Shown: positions 34,001 through 45,878, counted from the first letter of the stretch. The stretch is DNA of 64,000 bases from Labyrinthula sp. Ha (GCA_015227615.1 JAALGZ010000013.1:682001-746000), one strand, 5' to 3'. Program-made: numbers and translations. Notes: generated from the sequence alone by a model not told the origin.

Positions 34001-36970
34001 AGAAGAAATGGAAAAATAAACCTGGATGTATAAAACAGGAAAGGAAGAACAAACACATATGACAAAAATTTAAAAAGTAAGAAATTCAGAAGAGAAGCTA
34101 AAACCAATATAAAGATGAAGCTTAAAAATACAATATGGAATTGGCGGAGAAGAAAGCAGAATTAAGAGTTGGTTTGTAGGGTTTTGCAGTTAAGGAATAA
34201 ATAACTTCGTAACTGGAATCTTCAAGAAAAGGCTACCTTTAGGTCCCGCGGGATTTTAATATTAAGGAATGGGGCTAATTACTATGGTTTGAGACTATTA
34301 AGAAGAAAAATGTTGTACAAGAGGTATTGTTTTGTTCTTGCTCCAACATCGCATCATTCTTCGCTAATTTTCTTCTATGTGCTGCTTCTTTTTACTTACT
34401 CTCGGGTAATTTTTTTTCATTTGGTAAAAAGTAAAAGATTTTAAGGCTAGTATACCCTTAGAAGTTTTTGGGCACGACAAGAGGTGGGTATCTCATGTCA
34501 CTTTATAGATTACTATCCCTAAGGATGATAAGTGTTAATATGACGAGAATGTAACAATGCTTACTAAATATAGATGCTCAAGAATCTTTTTAATATATAT
34601 ATAGCAGATTTGTACATAGAAGAATTTTAGAATAAAGTCACACTTCATTCAAAGTAAATAGAGGTAGATTTTATTTGTCTATAGCTAATTTTAAGAGAAC
34701 GATTTCGCTTTTTCACACCTTATTAGAGAGAGAGTATGTGTTGTTAGTGGGCCCAAATAGAAATAATTGGTTCCAACAAAGACAACCGTGTTCTGTATAT
34801 AACTGAAGATTATGACCATATTTTGCATAGCACGTTCACAAGAAATAAGAATGAAAACTTGAGTTTCCCCGTTCAAGTCAGTGATACAAATTTTTTTGTG
34901 GCGTTTACTTTGGATCTTCAATTACTCGAATCTCAATTGTTACACACAAATTATTGTATTGCGTGGCTCCTGTTCAAAATTTTGACGTCGATATTTTCTT
35001 CCTGAATAGACCGATTCATTTCTTAAATCTTGTCAACTTCTGAAATTCTTGAATAATCTCTGCTCACTAACTCTGAAGATAGATAACGAATTAACGTATT
35101 ATATCCCAAGCAGTTGCCTTAACAAAATCACATTTTAGCGTGTCTTTTCTTTTTAAGAGAGTATAATACCCTTGTACTCTTTATGATGAGATATAACCTG
35201 TATAAAAATAATGGTAAGTATAAGTCTTGCAACTTAAGCATTCGGTATTCTATGTAATTGGTACAAAATATAAAAGATTGTTTGATAGACCATAGAATTT
35301 TCCTATTCAATAAATGCTTAAGTAAATCTCTATCCGGGCTAAAGATCTCCAGTAAGAAATTGTTGCAATATGAAAAAATTTCTTTCGATAAGCTTCCAAA
35401 AAATTCTTGATAAGAGAATTTTAACTCTTGTAGCTTCTTGTAGCACCTAATACTTTTTTGCTTAACCCTTTTTATGCGATTGTAAAGACTTTTGTGTTAT
35501 CGTTAACCCGAGCTACACCATATTTATTTAGAGCAAATAATTCAAATAGAAGAATGTTGAACTTTTAAGTTTTATTGGTCACAAATACCATATCTAGCTA
35601 GACATACTTACCCGAACCGCGAGTACAGATGGGTATCATGTATCCCATATTTGTACTTTTACCAATTTATAGGTAAATCCTAGCCGAATATATTAATTGT
35701 AATTGAATTAGCACTGCCTACCTAACTTCACTTGAATATTCATAGTAGATAAGCAATTGTTATCTATTTGAAATTTATATACAACCCCAAAAATCCAAAC
35801 TAAGCTTTATATTTTCTCCAATCCCTATCAACTGGTTTTTTTTTCCTTTATAACTAGCTATTTCTCTTCTGTTCTACCATATATTATGAAGGTAGACGGA
35901 TTTTAGTTGCTGCTGCAGAGATCAATGTCAATGATCTTATTTAAAAATAAAAACATAAGGACAACGGGCACAAGATCTATAAAGGTCTTCGTCTCATGCC
36001 CCGAAAGCTGAAACTTGAAGATAACACAAATGATGTCGCTTTAAATGTCTGGATCAAGGGAACCATAGTGTCTATCACGGCTTTCTTCGACAAGGTACAT
36101 ATCATTGTGAACACCAATTAAATTTACAATGCAAGAATCACCTTTATTGATATTACCTATGTAAATAGGAAACCCCTTGTGCGAATGCCCGTCTCAATAT
36201 ATACTGAGGATATCTTTTTTCTCTCTGATATCTTTCTGATAGAAGGTTGAATAAAATCCAATGTGCTTTGCAATATTCTGAACAGTGTTTGAAAAATGCT
36301 GAAAGAAGTGGCAGATTTTACTAAGAAATTATACAACAACCTTCTACTACATTCTATTACCTGAGGTAGAGTTAATGGGGTTTAGGCGACGTGATGTCAA
36401 TACTTTTGGAAATTAAAATTCACCTTACCAGTGCAGAGCTTCAGTTTAACATGTCACGATTTCTATTCACTAAGTTTGGCTAAATAGTCTCCCTTCTTAG
36501 TTGTTTATGGCTTTGAGATTTTTAATTAAAGCTAGTACCATCCTACTATATTGTTACAGCTAGTATTTAACATACTTGGGTTACAAGATGAGTAATAGAG
36601 CACTAAAGTATCTGGCAGATCTAACGGTGGAACGAGTTTTATAATCTCTTGACTATCACAGAATGTAACTCTGCTCGATATTCTGGTGATATGAACGGCT
36701 TTCTTGATATGTCTATTTCGAGTCTGTTTATACCTTGTAATTTTTAATTCCTGGATGTTGTTTATTGTTATTTCCATTTCCTGAAAGCTGAGTGCCCAAA
36801 CTATAAACTATGGGGAAAATTTTGTCTATCAGTCTAGTAGCACCTGAATTAGTTAGCTGATTTTGTAATAAACTAATAGTAGGATTCACATAACCACGAA
36901 ACTGATCATTCCTACTTCAACACTGTGTGGTTCATCAAGTGTTCGGGGATAGAACAATGGAGCTCATTAT
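31064..36970. other. Gene-poor AT-rich DNA
   Basis: About 5.9 kb with no strong gene. Points seen: a small membrane-protein-like frame at 32053-32253; a perfect short palindrome GGACACAAAGTTGTGTCC at 32907-32924; a purine-rich strip at about 33950-34170; and a coding-like fragment at 35957-36121 (plus strand, KGLRLMPRKLKLEDNTNDVA). None of these adds up to a complete recognisable gene. Confidence 0.4.
32053..32253 (+). CDS. Small hypothetical single-TM protein, 66 aa
   Basis: An ATG-led frame whose last 40 codons are less AT-rich than the surroundings. They encode a hydrophobic span VPVTVVVTFAYFIPLVMGIL followed by a charged tail (KLVESYFESRKD). It could be a real small membrane protein. I do not recognise a family, and the first ~25 residues look less convincing. 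Confidence 0.25.
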   Translation: MISNAQKYFLTKYDTYCLNIHVFSQAVPVTVVVTFAYFIPLVMGILLSVKLVESYFESRKDIITIN

Positions 36971-37672
36971 CATTAGGGGTACCATTTGAGAAAAACTATC
37001 AAAACTCAAAATATATTCCCAGCAGTTATTAGTTTAGATATTTTATTTTACTTTGATATTGCTAAAATGATGTTTGTGCCTTTTTTATATAACATAGTAC
37101 ATCGAATAATATTTAGTCTACATGTCCAGGAGCGAAATCGCCCATAAACTTTTTTTTCTTGCACCATGTCAAACTATTGCAAATTGCCCACATGGGCCAG
37201 TAAAATCCCAAGGATAGATGAAATCTGAGATTAATTTCCCTGGAATGGATCTTGCATAAGATGCCTTTACTGGAACAACATTTTCATTAGCACAAACGTG
37301 TGTCAGCTTCAAAATAGGCTCGTAACATAGTATTGCTTGATCAGCAATGTCAGTAATTGCACTGAGACATTGGGAAAACATGAACAATAGAAAGAAAACG
37401 GAGCCTGAGTTGAAATCCCTTTGACTGAGTGAGAGTAACGGTGCGATTGTGAAATACCGGAAAAGGATGCCAAAATTCAAGAAATGTAATGTAGTTATAT
37501 TAAATTATATAGCATGATGCATCAATGGACCCTAATCTCAAATTATACTCATGCTTATAACAAAATTTACTCAAAGTAACTTGGGAAAACCTCAGTATCC
37601 TTAAGAGTAAAATCAAAAACCGCAAAACTCGTTGGATATATGCTGATAATATTAAATAGTACTCCGAGTTAC
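36971..37672. mobile_element. Dispersed repeat copy 2 (probable non-autonomous DNA transposon)
   Basis: This ~0.7-kb segment is co-linear with copy 1 at 9900-10382. Landmarks are TATCAAAACTCAA, TCGAATAATATTTAG, GGGAAAACCTCAGTATC and AAAACTCGTTGGATAT. It begins CATTAGGGGTACC, the inverse of the right end of copy 1, and ends in a worn AGTACTCCGAGTTA. It is longer than copy 1 because of extra internal sequence. A 103-codon minus-strand frame (37169-37480) within it has no recognisable motif and no counterpart in copy 1. No transposase is visible. Divergence between the copies suggests old insertions. Confidence 0.55.
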
Positions 37673-37868
37673 CATTAAACTCAAACTTGTGGTGGCAACA
37701 TTCACTTGACTATAAAGATTCTATAGTTGCCTATTTTGTAAGTACGGGTTGCTGAAAAGAGGATCCCGTTTCTAAAACGCGTATTCATTATGAACTGGAA
37801 GTAATGACAGTGAATTATTGAACAGTGAAACACAAGATGGCATTACTATAGACTTCAACGAGAAAAAT
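37673..37868. other. Upstream region of SRP receptor beta
   Basis: About 200 bp between the transposon-like repeat and the start codon; it presumably contains the promoter. No named element seen. Confidence 0.4.
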
Positions 37869-38614
37869 ATGAACGAACAAAATGCCTATATCTTGACAGC
37901 TTTAATTGCTATCGCAGTGTTTCTAATTATCGGTTATTTTACAAGTAATTATTTTATATTTATCACTATTTAGGATCTAACCTTACTAAGCCACCTAAAA
38001 ACACGGTTCTTCTGTTAGGCTCAAAAAACTCTGGCAAGACAGTTCTGTTCAACAAGCTACTTTCAAATGTTTTTCCTGACACAGTTCCTTCAACAGAAGC
38101 AGCACAGCATAAAATTACTCCAGAAATTAATCCTAAAATTCTTACTCAGATAACCTTAGTTGACATTCCTGGCTCACTTGGAAGTGGGTCATACCTTGCA
38201 GATCACTTACCAACTGCTGGAAAGGTAATTTTCTTAGTTGACTCCATTGATATGTCAGCAAAAAGCATTCAAAATGCAGCTGAATCTCTTTTTAACCTTT
38301 TTCTCTGCTGTATCTCCCTTAAAGGGTCACCAAAATTACTAGTAGCTTTTTCTAAGTGTGACTTAATTGATGAAAATGAGAAATCAAGCCAACAAGAAGA
38401 TATTATTAAGAGACTAAACGAACAACTGAATATTTTAAAAGAAAGTAGAAGCAAGCAAGGAGATGTTGCAGCAGAGGGTGAAGAATTTTTTTATATTGGT
38501 CGAGAGGGGATTAACTTTGATCTAGAAGTGGATTCCAAGCTTGATATTTCTTTTTGCTTTTTTTCTGCTAAAGGTGACGACCTGGAGCAAGTTTTTCACT
38601 TTCTTAATGCTTAG
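37869..38614 (+). CDS. SRPRB: Signal recognition particle receptor subunit beta
   Basis: Two exons, 37869-37944 and 37974-38614, around a 29-nt intron give 238 aa. The first exon encodes the N-terminal membrane anchor (AYILTALIAIAVFLIIGYF). The second gives the Arf-like GTPase domain: P-loop LLGSKNSGKT (about 39-48), G3 LVDIPGS and G4-type FSKCD, all in the spelling usual for SRPRB rather than for Arf. The protein binds SRP receptor alpha and docks SRP-ribosome complexes at the ER translocon. Without the splice the anchor would be lost, so the model is strongly supported. The stop TAG overlaps the stop TAA of the convergent gene in the four bases TTAG (38611-38614). Confidence 0.92.
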
Positions 38615-39129
38615 ATAACACCCGCTGGCCTTTCTAACACTTCTTCACTTTTATCTGGGACCCGAATATCTTCCTTACTGTCCTCTGTGTATTCTGTACC
38701 AACTTCTAAATCTTCGTATACTTTGTCATCACTAAGATTGTTGCTTACCGATTCGGCATCTGTAAACTCCTTATCTATTTCGTATCCAGTAGCCGTATCA
38801 AATGAATTTTCTTTTGTTACAAAATCTGGATTATTCCTGTTTCTCCTTGGACTCAAAGCATTTAATATTCCTTGTCTAAAGTTTCTTCTTTCATTTTCAA
38901 CTTCAGTTGAGTCCTCTTTCGAATACATGAAAAGGTAAAGAGAAACGACTATTATCGCAAGCGCAACACCCATAACGACGCCAAAAGATAAATAAAGTGC
39001 TCTTAACTCAGTTTCTTCTGACTCATCACCTAAAATCCTTCCTACACTTTTCGGTATTTCGCTATCGACACTATAATATCTGCCGAAAACAGATTCAAAA
39101 ACTTGTTTTTTTAGTTTCTCGAAAAACAT
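38611..39129 (-). CDS. Hypothetical single-pass membrane protein with acidic tail
   Basis: An ATG-led 172-aa frame. One membrane span is clear (about 44-68, LYLSFGVVMGVALAIIVVSL). It is preceded by a short amphipathic stretch (FFEKLKKQVFESVFGRYY) and followed by a long acidic, Ser/Thr-rich tail. No signal peptide or known domain. Its stop shares bases with that of SRP receptor beta. It lies 40 bp downstream of another minus-strand gene. I looked for an intron that would join the two but found none of the local type (short, ending in TAG), so I treat them as separate. Confidence 0.6.
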   Translation of the reverse strand: MFFEKLKKQVFESVFGRYYSVDSEIPKSVGRILGDESEETELRALYLSFGVVMGVALAIIVVSLYLFMYSKEDSTEVENERRNFRQGILNALSPRRNRNNPDFVTKENSFDTATGYEIDKEFTDAESVSNNLSDDKVYEDLEVGTEYTEDSKEDIRVPDKSEEVLERPAGVI

Positions 39130-39169
39130 TTCAACGGAAACACTCCCCGAGTAACAATAACAGATAGAA

Positions 39170-40025
39170 TTAACTTCTATTGCGATGTCTTCGCCGTAGA
39201 GTCGTAATAGTTACTCCCGTGAATAAAGACCGCATGACATAGTTATAATCAAAAACAGAGTAAGTAGGAGTTGTACCAAATGAATCTTTAGTAACTTCAT
39301 TTATATAATAGTTATCTGAAAGCAGAGTTTCATTATAAACACTACTTCCTAGCGTTCGAAACCAGGAAAGAGAAACAAACTTTAGTATTTTCACGGCCAA
39401 GTCACCAAAATGGGAATACAGATGCCTAGAAGCTAATATGTACTCAACCGGAAACAGATTTTGGATACTAGGAGAAATTTGAGGATGGTAGAAATGCCTT
39501 TCAATTGTAACGTCAATGTCACCTACAAATTCTCGGAAAGGACGCAAGTATTGTGACAAGCTGGTCCGAGAGAGAGAAGATGAAGAGTAACCGATTCCAG
39601 AGTAAACTATAAGATATTCATCTCTGTAAGAAATAGAACTTCTCTCTGTTGAATAGTTTAAACCAGTTGGCGAATGAATAAACAGCGTTTTTCTAGTTCC
39701 TCGCTCGATTGGTATTACTTCTTGCAAATTTATTGTCAAGGAACTTGAGGAGCTTTTTGTTTTGGAGAGAATTTTATGTTTCTTCCACTTGGTAATGTTA
39801 TGGCAGTCATTAATATCAAAAGATGAGAACACTTGAACGTTGCTATCGTTCATATTTGTCATAATTGTAAGCGAGTTCAGTGTGATTTTTGTCACTGGTA
39901 AATATTGAAGACACTTTATCTCAAAAAAGATTCCGTATGATCTAAAGTCAAAAAAAAAAATATTATTACTCGTGTTCATTTTCATATTTCTTTGAAGTTT
40001 GAACCTTTCTCCTAAGTGGTTCCAT
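39170..40025 (-). CDS. Hypothetical protein with a beta-sandwich-like N-terminal domain
   Basis: Two exons, 39970-40025 and 39170-39941, around a 28-nt intron (39942-39969) give 275 aa. The ATG-led first exon (MEPLRRKVQTSKKYENEH) fuses in frame to SYGIFFEIKCLQYLPVTKIT. The N-terminal half, with the pattern G.FFEI......V..I.LNSL.I.T....NVQVFS... and later RGTRKTLFIHSPTGLNYS and DEYLIVYSGIGYSSS, resembles a repeated beta-rich domain of unknown function seen in secreted proteins of diatoms and other protists. That link is from memory and not verified. The C-terminal ~120 residues (FREFVGDIDVTIERHF onward) are unknown. There is no signal peptide in this model, which is odd if it is secreted. Confidence 0.6.
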
Positions 40026-43000
40026 TGTTTACACAATTGCCGTCTTTGCGCAATTTCTATTGCAGTAATACCCCGTTGTTGTTACTGAAAAAGTTACATT
40101 AACTTGTCTCTAATAGGGAACCTTTTTCTGATTCCCGCATCATTCCAAGTGTAACAATACGTCCCAATTTTGTCATAATATTCGTTCTGTTCACAAAACA
40201 GTAAAAGGATAACTATGAAATATCTTCCTGTAGAAAGGAAATAAGGTGGAAGTATGTATTGTCTCTGTTTCATCTTTACTAAAGAAAGTTTTTTGGTTCC
40301 TTCTTAGGACTAGCTGCATCAATTCTCTATTGAACTAGTAGATTTAAGAATTTTGGTTAGAGCTATAGCTGCAAGACTGGAAGACTGGAAACTTGGTTGT
40401 AGAAGCTGTACTATGGACACATGGCTATTGTTCTAGTTTTCCCTTTTAAAGTAGAAAACTAGAGCTGTTTTACATAGGTAATTACTTTCCTTTAATGTAG
40501 GTTACGCTATCTGCAAGAAAGCTTCCTCCGCCCAATTAGATAAAGAATTCGTACCAAAAACCAAATAACTTTCAGTTCAGCAACCGAAACTCTTATTTTA
40601 GGATTCTATTCGCGAATTTATTTTCAATATTTCTCCCATCTTGTTTTAGTTCAAGAAATATAAAAAAAAGAGTAAGCAAAGTGGCCGACTTTATTTTCTA
40701 AATCTGGCTCAAAGTGGAAGGAGCTTAAAACATAGTTCTTGAAACAATTAGTGTCATTATTTCCTTGGATCTTTCTCTTCAAACACTAGTCGAACCCAGA
40801 AGCTTGCAATAAACGTCAACAGGTCAATCGACCCGGAGCGAAGATGCTTCCATAAAAATACTTCATCTCAGATCAAGAGTGTTTCTATGTTATATATACG
40901 GCGTCAAAAACGTTAACTGACTGTTTTCTAGGTATATAATATACAAGTTTCCTGGTTATACCAATTCTGCTCATTTCATTTTTTTCTCACCCACCAAGCA
41001 AATACACTGGGTCATAGTTTAAGCCATGCACAATGTCTCCTTGTTATTGTAAGATATAACTGCAGGTTATCGTTATTCAACACTTAGGAAGAAAGGCCTT
41101 ACCTAAAACAATAATAATTATTCTCCGTGATGAGCATTTGAACCCAAAGTTCTTCCAAGGCGCAAGCTCTGATTCAGCCATTGTGTTTATATTAAGATCT
41201 AAAATAAGCATTGTACTTCGGTACCTTCTTCTCAATAATCCACTTTCAAGTGACGACTGCACTTCTAAGAACTATATAGATCGTTGTTCACCCTGTTGTC
41301 CTAAATAAATGAATTTTCTTTTTGACTCTTTGGAGGAGCAAACGATAATAATACTTATCGAGTCATTTTAACCACCAAGCATGCCTTTGAAGTACCATCT
41401 GTTCTTCAAGTCTCAAACATTTGATGAAGAAGTCCAAAATTTTGAAATTGGTATCTTAACATACTAGCATTGTACCCAGGAATCAATAAAAACTAGTAAC
41501 TTGATACTTGAACGAGAAGTTATGCGAGCACCCTGCAGAGGTATGATATTCAACAAATATACTATGAATACTTAGTTAGATAGCTAAGTCACCGAGAGCT
41601 ACTTTGGGCTATTGCACAATAAATTTTTACGTAATTAAGCAATGTAGAATTGGTTCAAATGAAACCAAATACTTCGAGTCCTATATTGAAACATTCCATT
41701 ATACTTGACGCGGGTATCGACACGTAAGTCACCACGCAAAGTACAAGAAGGTATTCTTGATGGAACTAGATCCAACATCGAAGTAATACAATTATATCAA
41801 CTCGCCCTTTAGATAGTAGATACTTATGTTGGTAAATTAAAAGCAAAAGTAAATAATCTAACATCTTTGCCTCAATGAGTTAGCCAGTACAAGGTATTAT
41901 TGCAGGTTTAAAGTGTTATAACAGCTTCATTTGATACCCTAATCCAGTTGAATCCACCTGATTTCTATATTTTCCATCGGGAATTTCATCTAATACTATT
42001 ATATTAATCTTCGTGGTCTTCACAGATGCTAAAAAATGCTACATATTTCCCTGCAAATACTTATCTTCCTGATAGACATGCTCAAGGTTCACGTAGACAC
42101 ACAACGGTGTCATCTAACGTTATTTGTTTTATGCAACGAGAAATGTTCTAAAAGAATTGAAGGGGCCAAATTAAATCACTACATTTCCATAGTAACGCTG
42201 AAACATCTATGTAATAAGTTATTGAAATTATCAATACCTCTATTGCAAATGGTATCATTTCTGTACCCAGCAGATAATACAAATTTAATTTCTTATTGAT
42301 AATGCGACAACGACATCAAATATGATAGGGTGATACACAGCCGTATTCAAAACCATTAAATAAGAAGTACAATATATTAAAAGTCCTTGACGCTACTTAA
42401 CTCGGCATAATATCTTTCTTGAAATTGGAATGAACGTTAGTTGTAATTTGTTTGCTCCATAAATTCTTCATTATTGCTTGACTCAGACATAAAACCCAGC
42501 GCTCGTATTAGCTTGAAAGGGATGACACTATTGTTCAGTGGGAAGAATTATCTTCATCATGAACCAAGAAAATACCTGGGAGTTAAGCAATAGTAATTAT
42601 CCATTGCATACGTTTTAGTGTTAGGCTAAAGTAGAGTTGTATCATTGGGAGCGACCAACAAAAAAATTGAGCACACCATCTTTAAATTTCTAGCAATAAT
42701 TTTCAGTAATCTTATTTCTCATAGTGATATCGATCAAAGATGTCGCTTAGGTTTCTCGTGAGACCTGAACCAGTTATGATAAATTTTCCCGGTGACTCAA
42801 AGCCAATGAGAAATCCTGCAGATACTCTAAGTAAATAGTGAAGACTTAGAGCAGATCCTAAAGACCTGAGACATAGAACCCGTTTAAAACTCCCTGTATT
42901 TAGCAATTCTTGCAGCCATTTTACTTTGATACTATTACCATGACGATAATGACCCTAGAATTAAGATTTGCTCAGCAGTTTCTACGATCAAGCTGGTGCC

Positions 43001-44190
43001 TATGTTTCTCAAGACTAGGCACAAGGATTGCCATAGCCCATATGGCATAAGGCTGATATAGCCCTTCATAGAAAAATCGAGAAAAAACTCAATCGGTTGC
43101 TTTAATATTACTTGGGGGGTTAATTCAGATATATATATGTATATATATAGCTCGCAGCGAATCATCGATTTGAAATACGTTGCACGCACGAAAACTATAC
43201 TCCAAATGGAACTCAAAGTACAATATTTATGTTGTAAGATTATTAATTAAGAGTTCAAATTCAATTTAAATCAACATCAGAAGATACTTCAGTTTCTAGT
43301 AGCTGAAACTTGAGTCAAGTCAAGTTTGTTCTCTACCAAGATGAAGAGTACCGTGGACAAAACACACTAAAGATACTAGATATATATAAAAGTTTTACAT
43401 CTAGAGAGAAAAAGAAGTACACAAAGGATACAGATTAATTTGTCGATGTTAAGATTGTTGCTCAAAGCGTAATCGAATATGGATTTTTTATGGACTTGTC
43501 CCCTGCTGGAAACGTATTACACAATTTATCAAACCATTAAGACCAGTTTCTGGATTATTTTTACTTGCTAGTTAGATATTTTATGTTTTTCAATTTGAAA
43601 ATTACGCATTTTATTGCTTTTGCGAAAGTTGATGTTCTGACCCCGTACTGTCTTCAGCTACACGGACGAGCTTTTTTCGAACACAGCCATATTAATAAAA
43701 GCTGGCTTTGATAAAAAAATACAGAAAATCAATTTGCCAAAGGTTGTGGGAACTTAAAAGACGATACCTTGAAACTTAGCGCTCTACATTCACAGAGATG
43801 GTAGCCGAAGTTCAATGTTCGCCTTTGCAAGAGATAAATCCAATGAATGTTACCCAACAATACCACCCAGGCCTCAACTAGAAAATGAAAATGGAATTTT
43901 ACGAGGATATAAGGCAGGTTCTTATATATATATAGACCTAAAATGCTTCTCTATGTCCAGCAAGATCTCGTACCGTTTACCTTTTCGTTGTTTCTTGCTC
44001 GACATCCATGATCCTTCTTCCAAAAAGTACCAAAACATTCCTCGACTATTGCGTTATCTATTATAGAAAATATTTATTAACGGGTAGAGACCAAAATGTT
44101 TTCCAAAATTATATTGAATTGATTTGAAATCTATAACTTAAACACTTTTTATTTCTGTCTTGATGATCACCGTGCTCATTGAAACTATAT
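40026..44190. other. Gene-poor AT-rich DNA
   Basis: About 4.2 kb with no supported gene. Open frames (42036-42299, 42935-43216, 43815-44066) are short, AT-driven and without motifs. A short TA-rich run lies at about 43129-43148. Confidence 0.4.
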
Positions 44191-44244
44191 CCACGTCATT
44201 AAGGAACTTCTTGCCACGTCATTAAAAACTTCTTGCCACGTCAT
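44191..44244. promoter_or_regulatory. Three tandem CCACGTCA (TGACGTGG) sites upstream of a membrane-protein gene
   Basis: CCACGTCATT recurs at 44191 and 44214, and CCACGTCA again at 44236. The first two sit in 23- and 22-nt units that also share AACTTCTTG. The reverse complement, TGACGTGG, is the core bound by bZIP factors, including the ATF6/XBP1-type UPR element in animals. The array ends 95 bp before the ATG of the first membrane paralog. The repetition is seen directly; the regulatory role is inference. Confidence 0.45.
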
Positions 44245-44339
44245 CTACCATTCATTTTTAACTCTTAACCGAAACCCAGGATCAAACAAGAAGTTTACGA
44301 AACACTTGTACCCAACTTTTCTCCCAGCATCCCAAAAGC

Positions 44340-45702
44340 ATGAGCAAGCACCTTTCCAACATGAACACGACTCAGCAAGTAATAAATATATATATATAAA
44401 TCATAGCTTATTGCTTTGAGAGAAGGTAGTGATAGTTCTTTTGATGATGACCTCTCCCAAGCCTCTAATGGACTTCGTCTTCGGAAAGGAACTGGATTTC
44501 AAAACGAAAGCATAAAAGATCTAAGACATAGGATAAAAACCCGCCATGCAAGTCGAAAAAGTCTAGGCGTAAGACAAAGTCTTCTTCGATCAAATAACCA
44601 ACAGTTCATGAGCAAATTCACTTCCTTCAGAGCGAGACAAAGGCAGGGAATGCAGATCGACGAAACTGCTCCTGGAGCTCCAAAACCACCTAGAACACCT
44701 CCAAGACCAATCAGAAAAAATAAAAAGATGATAAAGAAGAGATTAAGTCGAAACCTTCCTGCAGCGCCGTCTGTGGAACGTCAGCAAATTACACTTACCA
44801 GGGAGTTTAAGAACGCATCAAGTAAATTAGCGAATAAAGGAAACGTGTTAAAGATGAAAAAATCACCCACAAATACCTTTGCAAATTTTGGAGCTGGGTT
44901 TCAACCTAGTGGGCACGTCTCGATGCGTTCTGTACGTCAATTTAAGCCACTGAAGAACAATAAGGGAAATGACTTGTACGATATGAATGCGTCAATGGCG
45001 AGTTTTGCCCCGAGAAGAGTGAACCCTAAAGATAGGAAAGAGAGTATTGTGGACCTCTCGCAGATGAATTATATAGTGAGGAAGAATACAAGGCAGAGGA
45101 CAAACGTGTCGGCGAATCTAAGTGTGGCTACTGATGACCTGATTCGAGAAAAAGAGGGGTCAATGGGGCTTTTAGATATTGATGAGGGTGGGAATGGACA
45201 CGAATCAGCACGGATTACTGCGAGGATGGCTGCGCAGCAGCGGTTCGCGAATAGAAACCTTGGATTTAGTCATCAGTTTCAGCAGAGTTGGACCAATGTT
45301 GCTTCAGATTTTCGAAATCATTCTCAGAATTATCAATCACAGAGGTCAATGTATAAAAGTAGTAGAGCGTTTAGGAATTTAGAGAAGAGTTTGGGTCTTG
45401 GTCCAGGATATAGTGCAGCCGAAGAGCGAAGAAGAAGCCGAGCTGTGAGACAATCTGTTAGAGGTTTGTCAGATGAAGCACTAGAGCAGAAGCAGGATAC
45501 AACAGAGGGAAAGACAATTCGAATTAGTTTGAACCCGCTGGTTTGGATTGATACGTTCTTCTGGGGTTTATTTACGCTGATAGAGTTGATTCCTTTTGAC
45601 ATTAGGATTATTATTGTTATTTTTGGGTTGTCTGGAGTTGCTTCTTTTATTTTGTATACCTTTACACAGGAATACGAAAGGGATGTTCTTGCTCTTTCTT
45701 GA
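44340..45702 (+). CDS. Membrane protein paralog A with conserved C-terminal tail
   Basis: Exon 44340-44378 (MSKHLSNMNTTQQ) joins exon 44407-45702 across a 28-nt intron, giving 444 aa. The N-terminal ~370 residues are Arg/Ser/Asn-rich and look disordered, with recurring short motifs such as KFTSFRARQRQ. The C-terminal ~65 residues are hydrophobic (LNPLVWIDTFFWGLFTLIEL, then RIIIVIFGLSGVASFILYTF) and end in EYERDVLALS. The gene at 47392 encodes a paralog with the same architecture and an identical last nine residues. Both have LNP.VWID.FF and PFD. The protein is probably membrane-anchored near its C-terminus with a basic cytosolic or nuclear N-terminal tail. I do not recognise the family. FCF1 follows 176 bp downstream on the same strand. 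Confidence 0.75.
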
Positions 45703-45878
45703 TAAGCTTGTTTGATAAGAACTAAGAAGATATTGGTTCTCTTTTGTTTAGTACTATTTCTTTCTTCTTGGAACTAGTACTTATTCACTGGTAATGTCAT
45801 ACTGAGCGCATTACAACTTTGTTCCAATTTGATTGGCTGGGTACTCCAATCAATTCGAAACCAGGTAAAAGAAAAGCA

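Noticed and set aside
39130-39169. An intron joining the two minus-strand genes at 38611-39129 and 39170-40025
   Set aside because: The 40-bp gap has no TAG acceptor and no GTA/GTG donor of the local type, and the frames differ. Two genes are more likely.
41130-41170. A tRNA T-loop-like GGTTCAAAT on the minus strand
   Set aside because: The flanking bases do not pair as a T stem, and no A/B box spacing or acceptor stem could be found.
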